A stretch of DNA of 64,000 nucleotides from Chitiniphilus purpureus (lineage in GTDB: Bacteria; Pseudomonadota; Gammaproteobacteria; Burkholderiales; Chitinibacteraceae): the NCBI RefSeq assembly GCF_025642115.1, contig NZ_CP106753.1, forward strand, positions 2,503,501 to 2,567,500. Reading direction: 5' to 3'. Positions 7,016 through 16,600 of this stretch are shown piece after piece. A model generated the notes under the pieces. It was not told the DNA's origin, did no database searches, and saw only the letters and a program-made list of their open reading frames with translations. Numbering within the stretch: position 1 is the first letter of the stretch; the number at the start of each line of letters is the position of its first letter. The position numbers were made by a program, and so were the translations under genes.

Positions 7016-9217
7016 GTGAGCAAGATCGGGCTGGGCCTCGTCTGGATGCTGCTCGCGGCCACGCTGGCGGCGGTGGAACCGCCGCGCCCGCGCATCGGCG
7101 TGGTAATGGGCGGCGGCGGCGCCCGCGGCCTTGCGCATATCGGTGTGCTCAAGGTGCTGGAGGAGGCGCAGGTACCGATCGACTGCATCGTCGGTACCAG
7201 CATGGGCGCGCTGGTGGCGGGCAGCTATGCTGTCGGCCGCAGTGCCGACGAGTTGACCGAACAGGTCGGCAAGGCGGTCTGGGACGATCTGCTCAGCTCC
7301 GATCTGCCGCGTCAGCTCAACTCGTTCCGGCAGAAGCAGGCCGACCAGCTGGCGTTGCTGCCGGTGGACATCGGTGTCTCGGATGAAGGCCGGCTTGCGC
7401 TGCCCAAGGCGGCGATCAATACGCAAAAGGTCGAACGCTTCCTGCGGGAACTCACCTACCACGGCACGGCGCCGGATTTCGATGCGCTGCCGGTTCCCTA
7501 CCGCGCCATCGCCACCGACCTGGAAACGGGTGAGATGGTCGTGATGCGCGATGGCGACCTGGTGTCCGCCATGCGGGCCAGCATGGCGGTGCCCGGGGTG
7601 TTCCCGCCGGTGTTGCGCAACGAGCGGCTGTTGGCCGACGGCGGGCTGTCGCGCAATCTGGGGGTCGATGTGGCACGCGAGCTGTGCGCCGACGTGGTGA
7701 TCGTCGTCGACGTCGCGTCGCCGCCGCTCAAACGCCAGGAAATCAGCGACATCTTCAGCGTGGCCGATCAGTACACCCGGCTGATGATCGTGCAGAACCA
7801 GAAGCCGCAGATCGGCAGCCTGACGGAGCTGGACGTGCTGATCACGCCCGATCTGGCTGACCTTGGCAGCGCCGATTTCGTCAAAGGCCGGGATTTCGTG
7901 GTGCTGGGCGAGCGCGCGGCACGCAAGGCGCTGGTATCGCTGCAACGGTATGCGTTGCCGGCGCCGCAGTATCAGGCCTGGCAGGCGGCCCGTGCCGAGA
8001 AACGCCTTCATCCCAAGCCCATCGTGCAGGTGGCGGTGGGCAAGCTCAAGCACGTGAATCCGGCAGTGATGGAAGAAGCGCTCGATGTGCAGACCGGCGC
8101 GCCGCTCGACAGCGAGGCCTTCAACCAACGGCTGGCCGGCATCTATGCCCGCGGTGATTTCGCCCAGCTTGACTACACGCTGTCCGACCACGGTTCGGGC
8201 CAGCGCCTGACGATCACGCCGATCGAAAAGGACTGGGGGCCGAACTATCTCAACTTCGGCTTGGCGCTGGGCACCGACTTCGAGCGCTCCAATCCCTACA
8301 GCCTGACCGCGCGCTACCGGCGCACCTGGATCAATCCACTGGGCGCCGAGTTCCAGGCATTGGCAAGCGTGGGCGACAAGAGCCTGCTCGCCGCCGAGTT
8401 CTATCAGCCGCTGCAGGTCGAGGGTTATGCCTTTGTCGCCCCGCATGCGGGGATCGATTCGTCGCCGCTGGCGTTCTGGGAGAACGAGACGCTCGCTGCC
8501 GAATACAGCTATCACCGTAGTCAGGTCGGCCTTGACCTGGGCTCGTCCTGGACGCGCTACGGCGAAGTGCGGTTGGGCCCGGTGGTGCATCACTACCGGC
8601 TGGAGCGGCAAGTGGGGCCGGCGCCACTGCCTGATCTGGAGCAGTGGGACTGGGGCATCCGCTTCAACCTTTTCTACGATCAACTGGACAACCTGAATTT
8701 CCCACGGAGCGGCACCTTGCTGCATCTGTATGGCTACGAGGCGATCAAGGGTGGGATCGAGGCACCGGGAGCGGAGGCGTTCTCGCGCTACGGCCGCTAT
8801 GGTTTCGAGATGACGCGGGGCTTTTCGGTCCGTGACTACGGCGGCCATGTCGCAGTGCGTGGGCAGATGCCGCGCAACAGTGGCAGTGCCTTGTCCGACG
8901 TCCGCTGGCTGGGGGGCTTTCTCAACCTGTCCAGCTATCACTACCAGCAGCTGATCGGCGACAAGTTCTTCTACGGCCGCCTTGCGCTGTACCGGCCTGT
9001 CGACATGTTCTCCGAGCATGACAAAGGCACCTATCTCGGTGCCGCGCTGGAGACCGGCAAGATGTTCAGCGACGAGGACCGCGTGGGCGACAACTGGCAT
9101 TTCTCGCTGGTCGGCTACCTGGGCATCGAAACCCTGCTCGGGCCGCTGTATCTTGGCGTGGCGTACGGCGACAACCACCAGACCCGGTTGTATGTCACGC
9201 TGGGCAACCCGTTCTGA
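7016..9217 (+). CDS. Patatin-like phospholipase with Omp85-type barrel (type Vd secretion, PlpD-like)
   Basis: The 733-residue protein is predicted to be an outer-membrane phospholipase A carried by its own barrel. It starts at a GTG (7016) with AGGAAGGG upstream and has a short signal peptide (to about residue 20). The patatin domain (about 25-320) keeps every catalytic element: oxyanion loop GGGGARG (32-38), nucleophile elbow GTSMG with Ser62, and the Asp208 of ADGG, forming the Ser-Asp dyad. A POTRA-like linker (about 335-400) leads to a bacterial surface-antigen/Omp85 barrel of about 330 residues ending in a terminal phenylalanine (LGNPF), as expected for BAM-dependent barrels. This is the domain order of Pseudomonas PlpD and Fusobacterium FplA. 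Whether the lipase domain is released is not visible. Confidence 0.92.
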   Translation: MSKIGLGLVWMLLAATLAAVEPPRPRIGVVMGGGGARGLAHIGVLKVLEEAQVPIDCIVGTSMGALVAGSYAVGRSADELTEQVGKAVWDDLLSSDLPRQLNSFRQKQADQLALLPVDIGVSDEGRLALPKAAINTQKVERFLRELTYHGTAPDFDALPVPYRAIATDLETGEMVVMRDGDLVSAMRASMAVPGVFPPVLRNERLLADGGLSRNLGVDVARELCADVVIVVDVASPPLKRQEISDIFSVADQYTRLMIVQNQKPQIGSLTELDVLITPDLADLGSADFVKGRDFVVLGERAARKALVSLQRYALPAPQYQAWQAARAEKRLHPKPIVQVAVGKLKHVNPAVMEEALDVQTGAPLDSEAFNQRLAGIYARGDFAQLDYTLSDHGSGQRLTITPIEKDWGPNYLNFGLALGTDFERSNPYSLTARYRRTWINPLGAEFQALASVGDKSLLAAEFYQPLQVEGYAFVAPHAGIDSSPLAFWENETLAAEYSYHRSQVGLDLGSSWTRYGEVRLGPVVHHYRLERQVGPAPLPDLEQWDWGIRFNLFYDQLDNLNFPRSGTLLHLYGYEAIKGGIEAPGAEAFSRYGRYGFEMTRGFSVRDYGGHVAVRGQMPRNSGSALSDVRWLGGFLNLSSYHYQQLIGDKFFYGRLALYRPVDMFSEHDKGTYLGAALETGKMFSDEDRVGDNWHFSLVGYLGIETLLGPLYLGVAYGDNHQTRLYVTLGNPF

Positions 9218-9265
9218 GCCTGTGGGCACGAACGGCCTGTTCATCCCAAGCATGGAGAAGAGAGC

Positions 9266-9550
9266 ATGAAACGAGTCTGTATCCTGTTGCTGCTGGCCGG
9301 CATCGCCAGCGGCACCGCCTATGCGGAAAACGCCCAACAGAGCAAGATGGCCACCTGCAACAAGGAGGCAAGCACACAGGCGCTCAAGGGCGACGCGCGC
9401 AAGCAGTTCATGAGCACCTGCCTGAAGAAGGATGCCAAGCCTGCGAACCAGCAGGACAAGATGGGCTACTGCAACAAGGAAGCCGGTGCCAAGGCGCTCA
9501 AGGGCGACGCCCGCAAGGCATTCATGAGCGACTGCCTCAAGAAGAAATAG
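9266..9550 (+). CDS. psiF: PsiF repeat protein, periplasmic
   Basis: The 94-residue protein has a signal peptide (about residues 1-20, ending TAYA) and two copies of a PsiF repeat. Each repeat begins with a CNKEA segment, contains ALKGDARK and closes with a second cysteine before LKK, so each could form one disulphide. PsiF was named as a phosphate-starvation-inducible protein in E. coli; its function is unknown. A GGAGAAGAG ribosome site precedes the start. It follows the patatin gene by about 50 bp on the same strand and may be co-transcribed with it. Confidence 0.85.
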   Translation: MKRVCILLLLAGIASGTAYAENAQQSKMATCNKEASTQALKGDARKQFMSTCLKKDAKPANQQDKMGYCNKEAGAKALKGDARKAFMSDCLKKK

Positions 9551-9777
9551 GCCGGCCTGCCGCATCCGGCCCCGGCGTACCGGCAGGCCCGATGACGCAG
9601 GGGCCGAGCGCAGCGACCACCGCAGGTTGCCCCAGTCGCGGCGTTGTCTGCGGCCCGCGACGTGGGCCGCGCTTGAAAGCGCCGGGCGCCGGCCGCATCT
9701 GGCGCGGTACAATGCCGCCGATGAATCCGATTTTCCGCCTGTTCGGCCGCCCGGCCGCGACGCCGAAGGAAGCCGCC

Positions 9778-10866
9778 ATGCCTGACAATGCCAACCTGAC
9801 TGCCGCCCTGAGTCGGCTGGTCGACCCGTACACCGGCCGCGACTATGTGTCGGCCAAGTGCGTACGCAATCTGAGCAACATCAACGGCGCAGTCAGCGTA
9901 GACATCGTGCTGGGCTACCCCGCCGCCAGCCGTCATGCCGCGGTCGCTGCCGAAGTCGAGGCGGCGTTGGCGGCGGAACCCGGGGTCGACAGTGTGCGTG
10001 TGGGCGTCACGAGCCAGGTGGTGGCGCATACCGCGCAGCGGGGCGTGCCGCTGCTGGCCGGCATCAGGAACATCATCGCCGTGGCTTCGGGCAAGGGCGG
10101 GGTCGGCAAGTCGACCACTGCCGCCAACCTTGCATTGGCGCTGGCGGCCGAGGGGGCCCGGGTCGGGCTGTTGGATGCCGACATCTATGGACCGTCGCTG
10201 CCGACCATGCTCGGCGTTGCCGGCCGGCAGCCGGTTTCGCCGGACAACAAGCACATCGAGCCGATCGAAAACCACGGGATCAAGACCATGTCGATCGGTT
10301 TTCTGATCGACACCGAGCAGCCCATGGTGTGGCGCGGCCCCATGGTCACGCAGGCGCTCACGCAGCTGCTGCACGATACCCTGTGGGGTGAGCTTGACTA
10401 CCTGCTGATCGACCTGCCACCGGGCACCGGTGACATCCAGCTGACGCTCAGCCAGAAAGTGCCGGTCACCGGCGCGGTGATCGTCACCACGCCACAGGAC
10501 ATCGCGCTGCTCGATGCGCGCAAGGGGCTGAAGATGTTCGAGAAGGTGGGCGTACCCATCCTCGGCATCGTCGAGAACATGAGCATCCATGTCTGCAGCA
10601 ACTGCGGGCATGCCGAGCCCATCTTCGGCGAAGGCGGCGCGCGCAGGATGTGTGCCGACTACGGTACCGAGCTATTGGGGCAACTGCCGCTCGATCTGTC
10701 GATCCGCGTCAATGCCGACGGCGGTACCCCATCGGTGGTGGCCGAGCCCGACGGCAGCATCGCCGCCGCCTACCTCGAGATCGCGCGCAGGGTGGCCGCC
10801 GGGATCGCGGTCAAGGCCCAGGATTTTTCGGGCAAGTTTCCCAAGATCGTCATCAGCAACACCTGA
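9778..10866 (+). CDS. apbC: Iron-sulphur cluster carrier ATPase ApbC/Mrp
   Basis: ApbC (Mrp) is a cytosolic P-loop ATPase that binds and passes on [4Fe-4S] clusters. The 362-residue product has an N-terminal DUF59/MIP18-like domain (about 1-85), then the deviant Walker A GKGGVGKST (105-113), the switch region DADIYGPSLPTM, Walker B LIDLPPGTGD, and the cluster-ligating pair CSNC near residue 273. I choose 9778 because AAGGAAG lies eight bases upstream; in-frame ATGs at 9712 and 9721 would add about 20 residues (MNPIFRLFGRPAA) that relatives lack, although they remain possible. Single gene; neighbours are functionally unrelated. Confidence 0.93.
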   Translation: MPDNANLTAALSRLVDPYTGRDYVSAKCVRNLSNINGAVSVDIVLGYPAASRHAAVAAEVEAALAAEPGVDSVRVGVTSQVVAHTAQRGVPLLAGIRNIIAVASGKGGVGKSTTAANLALALAAEGARVGLLDADIYGPSLPTMLGVAGRQPVSPDNKHIEPIENHGIKTMSIGFLIDTEQPMVWRGPMVTQALTQLLHDTLWGELDYLLIDLPPGTGDIQLTLSQKVPVTGAVIVTTPQDIALLDARKGLKMFEKVGVPILGIVENMSIHVCSNCGHAEPIFGEGGARRMCADYGTELLGQLPLDLSIRVNADGGTPSVVAEPDGSIAAAYLEIARRVAAGIAVKAQDFSGKFPKIVISNT

Positions 10867-11109
10867 TGACGCCGGCCCGGCTGCATGCTTGCATGCCGGC
10901 AATGGCAGCGTACATGGCGGCGGCGGCCCAGCAGGGCACTGGGCCGTACCCCGGAACCGTCTTGGTGGCATGGCTGAGGTCTGCGTCCGCCCGGCATGCG
11001 CTGGCGCTGCAGCAGCCATGCATTTGACCTATCGCAAAGCTGCGGCAAATCCCGATGCCGCCGGAAAGCGCTTGTGCCCAGAATGCGCTTTTGCATTCGG
11101 GGGCGGCCC

Positions 11110-12432
11110 ATGGCACGCGGCACTTGGGGTTCACGTATCGGTTTCATCCTGGCGGCGGCGGGGTCGGCCGTCGGATTGGGCGCCATCTGGAAATTCCCGT
11201 TCGTGGCCGGGCAGAATGGCGGCGGCGCATTTCTGATCCTGTACCTGGTCTTCAGCTTTTCGATCGGCCTGGCGTTGTTGCTGGCCGAGATGCTGATCGG
11301 CCGCGCGGCCGGCCTGTCGGCAGTCAGCGCCTTCCGTAAGCTCGCCGGCGGCGCCTGGCCATGGGCGGCGCGGCTGAGCGTGCTGTGTGTGTTCCTGATC
11401 CTGTCCTTCTACAGCGTGGTGGGCGGTTGGACGCTGATCTATCTGTTCGAGGGAATGCGCGGCACGGTGCTGAACACCGACACCGCGGCGCTCGGTGTGT
11501 ATTTCCACAACGCGAGCAGCGATCCGGTACTGGCGCTGGGCGCGGCGCTCGGTTTCCTGGGATTGACCGGCGTGGTGGTGTATCTCGGCGTGCAGCGTGG
11601 CATCGAGCAGATGAGCAAGGTGCTGATGCCACTGCTGTTCCTGCTGATGGCCATCCTGATCGTGCGCGCGCTGACGCTGCCGGGCGCGCTGGCCGGACTG
11701 TCCTGGTTCGTCACACCCGATTGGGAGCAGATCACCCCCGGCGCCGTGGTCGAAGCGCTCGGCCTTGCGTGCTTCTCGCTGTCGGTGGGGGCCGGCACCA
11801 TGGTGGCCTATGGCTCCTACGTGCCCCGCGAGACCGATCTGCCGCGTGCTGCCGCCTGGGTGGCGCTGTTGGCAGTGGGCTCATGCCTGCTGGCCGGGCT
11901 GATGGTGCTGCCGGCGGTGTTCGCCTTTGGCCTTGACCCTGCGGCCGGGCCTGGGCTCACCTTCATCACCATGCCGGCAGTGTTTGCGCAGCTGCCGGCC
12001 GGCCAAGTGTTCGCGATCGCCTTCTTCTTCCTGCTGCTGGTGGCGGCGCTGACCTCGTCGGTCTCGATGCTCGAACCACTGGCAAGCTACCTGATCGACG
12101 AGTTCGGCGTGCCGCGCCGGCGCGCCGTGCTGCTGTGTTGTGCCGCAGTCGCGCTCGCCTGCATACCGGCGGCGCTGTCGGGCGGCGTGTGGCGTGAGGT
12201 GCAATTCCTCGGGTTGAACCTGTTCGAGCTGATGGACTACACCGCGTCCAACCTGCTGCTGCCGATCGGCGGCGTGGTTTCCGCCACCTGCGTGGGCTGG
12301 GCGATCTGGCCGCGCGCGCGCGGCGAATTGTCCAACGGCGCGCAGCTGCCCTGGTGGTTGCCCTTGTTCCGGGCGGTATGCGCGGTCGGGGCACCGCTGC
12401 TGATCGGCTGGGTGTTCCTCTACAAGCTGTAG
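11110..12432 (+). CDS. Sodium-dependent transporter, NSS (neurotransmitter:sodium symporter) family
   Basis: The 440-residue protein is a bacterial NSS/SNF symporter with 11 predicted membrane helices and the LeuT fold. Helix 1 carries the sodium/substrate-site signature GSRIGFILAAAGSAVGLGAIWKFPF (residues 6-30, quoted in part) and the unwound NGGGAF. Members move amino acids, often hydrophobic or aromatic ones, inward with sodium; the substrate here cannot be told from sequence. The start MARGTWGSR is the family start. The 243 bp upstream contain a small GAATGC/GCATTC hairpin (11081-11098) but no gene. Transcribed alone; it is convergent with the following membrane protein, with three bases between stops. 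Confidence 0.92.
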   Translation: MARGTWGSRIGFILAAAGSAVGLGAIWKFPFVAGQNGGGAFLILYLVFSFSIGLALLLAEMLIGRAAGLSAVSAFRKLAGGAWPWAARLSVLCVFLILSFYSVVGGWTLIYLFEGMRGTVLNTDTAALGVYFHNASSDPVLALGAALGFLGLTGVVVYLGVQRGIEQMSKVLMPLLFLLMAILIVRALTLPGALAGLSWFVTPDWEQITPGAVVEALGLACFSLSVGAGTMVAYGSYVPRETDLPRAAAWVALLAVGSCLLAGLMVLPAVFAFGLDPAAGPGLTFITMPAVFAQLPAGQVFAIAFFFLLLVAALTSSVSMLEPLASYLIDEFGVPRRRAVLLCCAAVALACIPAALSGGVWREVQFLGLNLFELMDYTASNLLLPIGGVVSATCVGWAIWPRARGELSNGAQLPWWLPLFRAVCAVGAPLLIGWVFLYKL

Positions 12433-12435
12433 TGC

Positions 12436-13512
12436 TCAGCGGGGCGGTTTGGGGCGCAGCGCGCGATCGATCAGCTGCGAGGCGTCCAGCGAATGCACCG
12501 GCGCAGCCTGACTTGCCTTGACGATGGTCTTGTCACCGGCGTCGAGCACCGTATAGAGCTGCCCGGTGCAATGCCCGTCCTTGGTGCCGAGCCTGTCGCC
12601 CACCGGCTTGGGCAGGGCATCCTTGAAGCAGTAGCTGGCGAGGGTGCCGCCGCCTGCCTTCAACGCCCGCAGCGCGCCCTGACCCAGCTTGGCGGCGAGC
12701 GTCGGATGCAGGGTGGTGGCGAGCAGGAAGGCGGTCAGCGCCAAGGCGCGGCCATAGCCGGCAGAGCCCGTGGTCTCAGGTGAGGCGTCGCCCGCAGGGA
12801 CCTCACCTGGCGTTGCGGCTGCGCCTTTGCGGGCCAGATCCAATATCGGCCAGACGCTCAATGTCACGACCGCGCAATGGGCGATTTCCATCGGCACGAA
12901 ATACAGCAGGGCCATCCCGACGGTCTTGGGCTGGAATTGCTGCAGCACAAACAGTGACAACGACAGGCTGCCGACCGTGAACAGGAACCCATAGGAGAGC
13001 ACAGCACTCAGGTGGGCCCAGAACTTCACGCCGGATTCGCATAGCAGTCTCAGCCACAAGGCGATGATGGCGAGCGTCACGAGCATCAGCAGTATCCAGA
13101 AGCCATTGTCGCTGGTACTGCTCTGGTAGATCGAGACAAACGATCCGGCCGAGAACACCAGCCCGGGCACGACAAAGTGCAGGAGGTAGCGCCTGGGCAG
13201 CGGGCGCTGCGCTTGGTCGTTTGGCTGGTGCAGTGCAAAGCCGGAGCGGTACACATCGGTGAGCATCAGGTTGGGCAGCAGCAGGTTGCCTACCAGGATC
13301 AGGTAGAGGACCACACCGAGCAGGCCGACCGCCAGGATGACTGTGGGCAGTACCGAAAGCTCAAGGGGGAAGGGCGCATCCTCGCTCAGGAAATAGCAGA
13401 ACAGGTAGTAGGTGCCAAGCAACGGCAGTATCTTGGCCAACAGGCCGGCAAAGGTGGAGAACGGCGCCAGCTGCTGTTCCAGCTGTTCCAGGTATTTCGA
13501 TAAACTTTTCAT
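12436..13512 (-). CDS. Unrecognised polytopic membrane protein
   Basis: I do not recognise a family. The 358-residue product starts MKSLSKYLEQLEQQLAPF and shows about seven to eight hydrophobic segments (roughly residues 22-42, 52-76, 112-132, 140-160, 170-190, 200-225, 265-285), then a soluble C-terminal tail of about 90 residues with two cysteines (SYCFKDALP, DGHCTGQLY) and KTIVKAS. It ends three bases from the NSS transporter stop in convergent orientation. Its promoter region is distinctly AT-rich compared with the rest of the window and holds a perfect inverted repeat. A longer frame upstream (to 13638) is open but crosses that regulatory DNA, so I start at 13512. Confidence 0.7.
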   Translation of the reverse strand: MKSLSKYLEQLEQQLAPFSTFAGLLAKILPLLGTYYLFCYFLSEDAPFPLELSVLPTVILAVGLLGVVLYLILVGNLLLPNLMLTDVYRSGFALHQPNDQAQRPLPRRYLLHFVVPGLVFSAGSFVSIYQSSTSDNGFWILLMLVTLAIIALWLRLLCESGVKFWAHLSAVLSYGFLFTVGSLSLSLFVLQQFQPKTVGMALLYFVPMEIAHCAVVTLSVWPILDLARKGAAATPGEVPAGDASPETTGSAGYGRALALTAFLLATTLHPTLAAKLGQGALRALKAGGGTLASYCFKDALPKPVGDRLGTKDGHCTGQLYTVLDAGDKTIVKASQAAPVHSLDASQLIDRALRPKPPR

Positions 13513-13526
13513 ATTGGTCAAATAGT

Positions 13527-13564
13527 ATTCAGCAATTGAAATAATGATGACATCATTGCTGAAT
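13527..13564. promoter_or_regulatory. Perfect 10-bp inverted repeat in AT-rich DNA, candidate operator
   Basis: ATTCAGCAAT (13527-13536) and ATTGCTGAAT (13555-13564) are exact reverse complements separated by 18 bp, so their centres are about 2.7 helical turns apart, which suits a dimeric or tetrameric repressor. The repeat lies 15 bp upstream of the start of the minus-strand membrane protein and about 95 bp upstream of smc. The surrounding 70 bp are unusually AT-rich. The binding protein is unknown. Confidence 0.55.
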
Positions 13565-13658
13565 GTCATTGTCAAGCAGCAGCGGAGTCGTCCGGCGTGG
13601 ATGCCGATCGTCGCGTAGGCCGCTAGAATCGCACCCACCGCTTTGCGACCCGTGCCCC

Positions 13659-16600
13659 GTGCGTCTCACCCACCTCAAGCTTGCCGGCTTCAAGTCCTTC
13701 GTCGACCCGACCACGGTGCACGTGCCGGGCCAGCTGGTGGCCATCTGCGGGCCCAACGGCTGCGGCAAATCCAACGTGATCGATGCGGTGCGCTGGGTGC
13801 TGGGCGAATCATCGGCCAAGCAGTTGCGCGGCGAATCGATGCAGGACGTGATCTTCAATGGCTCGGGTGCCAGAAAGCCGGTCAGCCGGGCGGCGGTGGA
13901 ACTGGTGTTCGACAACGCCGCGGGCCTTGCCGCGGGGCAGTGGAGCCAGTACGCCGAGATCAGCATCAAGCGGGTGCTGACGCGGCAGGGCGAATCGTCC
14001 TACTACATCAACAACCTACAGGTGCGGCGGCGTGACATCACCGATCTGTTCCTCGGCACCGGCGTGGGCAAGGGCGGCTATGCCATCATCGAACAGGGGA
14101 TGATCAGCCGCATCATCGAAGCCAAGCCCGAGGAATTGCGGCACTTTCTCGAAGAAGCCGCCGGGGTCTCCAAGTACAAGGAGCGCCGGCGCGAGACCGA
14201 GGCCCGTCTGGCGGACACCCGCGACAACCTGTCCCGGGTGGAGGACATCGCCAGGGAGCTGGGTGCCCAGATCGCCAAGCTCGAGACGCAGGCCGAAGTC
14301 GCGGCCGAGTACAACCGGCTGCAAGCGGCGGTGACCGAAAAGCAGAACCTGCTGGCGTTGCAGCGCAAGCTGGATGCGGCCCGCGATGCCGAGGCGGCGC
14401 GACGCGAGATCGACGCCGCGCAGAATGCGCTGGAGGCGCAGCTGGCCCAGCTGCGCGCGCTGGAAGCCGCGCTGGAGCAATTGCGCGAAGATCATTTCAC
14501 CGCCAGCGACGCGGTGCATCAGGCGCAGGGCGAGCTGTACGACGCAAACGCCGCGGTGGCGCGGCTGGAGCAACAGCTGCTGCACCTGAAGCAGACCCGT
14601 GAACGTCTGACCCAGCAACTGCAGGAGGCCGGCGCCGAACTGGGCCGGCTGGACGCGCAGGACCGCGTGGCGGGCGATGAGCTGGAAATCTGGCGTGCGC
14701 GGCACGAGGAGGCCAATTACGCCGCCGAGGAAAGCGCGCTGGCGCTGGACGCCCAGAGCGAGCGCCTGCCCGAGCTGGAAGGGGCACTCCGGCTGGCCGA
14801 TGACGAATTCAACAGCCTGCGCGAACGACTGGCCAGCGCGCGCAATACCGTGCAGTTGGCGCGCCAGCAGGCGCAACACCTGGAACGCACGCTGGCGCAA
14901 CTGCGGGAACGCCGGCAACGATTGCTGGCCGAGCATGCGGCGCTCGCCCCCGCGCATGACGAGGCGCGTGAAGCGCTGATCGAAACGCGCGCCGCCGCCG
15001 CGCTGGCGCAGGAGCAAGGCGCGCTGGCACTGGCCGAGGGCGAGGCACGGCTGGCCCAGGCGAGGACACGGCAGCAGCAGGCGCGTGCGGCACGCGAGGC
15101 ACTGTCGCTGGAATTGGCCGGCTTGACGGCGCGCGAAGCGGCGCTGGGTGAACTGACCCGGACCGGTGATGCGGACGGCTTGGCATCATGGCTGGCCGCC
15201 CAGGAACTTGCCCAGGCCGACGTACTGCTCGACGTGGTCCGCGTGCAGGCCGGTTGGGAAACCGCCTTGGAAGCGGCGCTGGGCGCGCGCCTGCAGGCGC
15301 GGCTGGCACAGACGCCGCCGCAAGCCGTCGCGCCGGCCCCGTTGGTGCTGGCCTTGCCGGCCCAGCCGGCATCTGCCGGCCACGGCCTGCGTGCCAAGGT
15401 CACCAGCGATCATGCGACTGCCAACGCGGCGTTGGACGACTGGCTGGCCGGGATCGATTGCGCCGAATCGCTGGCCGACGCGCTGGCGCGTCGTACCACG
15501 CTGCCGCCGGGCCGGCGGCTGGCGACGCGGGATGGCCACCTGGTCGGTCGCGCCGGGATCGTCTACCACGCCGCCGACGGTCACCTTGCCGGCATGGTGG
15601 CGCGCCGCGTGGAACGCGATGCCATCCGCGAACGGCTGGCAACCCTGCACCCGGCACTGGCCGACGCCGAGGAGACGCTCACCGGCGCGACGCAGGCGTT
15701 GGAGGAGGCCGAATCCATGCTGCCGGTGGCGCGGCAGCAGGTGCAGGCCGCACAGCAGCAATTGGCACAGTGCGAACGTGAGCTGGCACGGCGCGACGAG
15801 GCGCACCAGCAGGCGGGGCGCCGCCAGCAGCAGCTGGCGGACGAGCTGGCGCAACTGGATGGCCAGCTGGAAGACGAAACCATCGCCAGCCTTGCCTGCG
15901 AAGAGCGCCGCCTGCAGGCCGAGGACGAGCTGGCGCCGCTCGAAGACGCGCTGCATCACGCCCGGCTCACCCGCACCGAAGCCGAATCGGCGTGCGAGTT
16001 GCAGCGCAGTCGCCTGCGTCAGGCCGAGCGCCAGGCCCAGGAGGCGCGGTTTGCGGTGCAGGCCGCCCAGCAGAAGCTGGCGGAGCTGGCGCGGCGCGGC
16101 GGTGACCTGGGCGAGCAGCGCCAGCGCCTGCTCGAGCGCCGGGAAGCGCTGGCGCTGGAACTGGAGCACGTCGACGAAGGCCAGTTCGACGTGGGGTTCC
16201 AGGCGGCGGTGGATACGCGTGCACAAAAAGAGCGTGCGCTGGCCGCCGCACGCGATGCACTCAATGGCCTGACGGGCCAGTTGCGCGAGCGCGAAGGCGA
16301 CAAGCAGCGTATCGAGGCCGGGCTGGAGCCGGCGCGCGAGGCGGTTGGCAACCTGCGCCTGAAGGAGCAGGAGGCGCGCCTGGCGGCCGAGCGCTTTGCC
16401 CAGGAGTTGGCCGAGGCCGGGGCGGACGAGACGGCGCTGCGCGAGCGGCTCGGAACGGGGCTCAAGGTGAGCAGCCTTGCCGCCGAGATCGGTCGGCTCT
16501 CGCAGGCGTTGAGCGGCCTGGGGGCGGTCAACCTCGCCGCGCTTGAGGAACTGGAGGCCGCACGGACCCGGCAGGGCTGGCTCCAGGCGCAGTCGGCCGA

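Noticed and set aside
6992..9712. A 906-codon minus-strand open frame opposite the patatin gene
   Set aside because: The plus strand holds an intact patatin-Omp85 protein with all catalytic motifs; the antisense frame has no recognisable domain.
13513..13658. Horizontal transfer boundary at the AT-rich patch
   Set aside because: The low-GC stretch is only about 70 bp, lies in a promoter region and is flanked by ordinary genes, with no integrase, repeat or tRNA.
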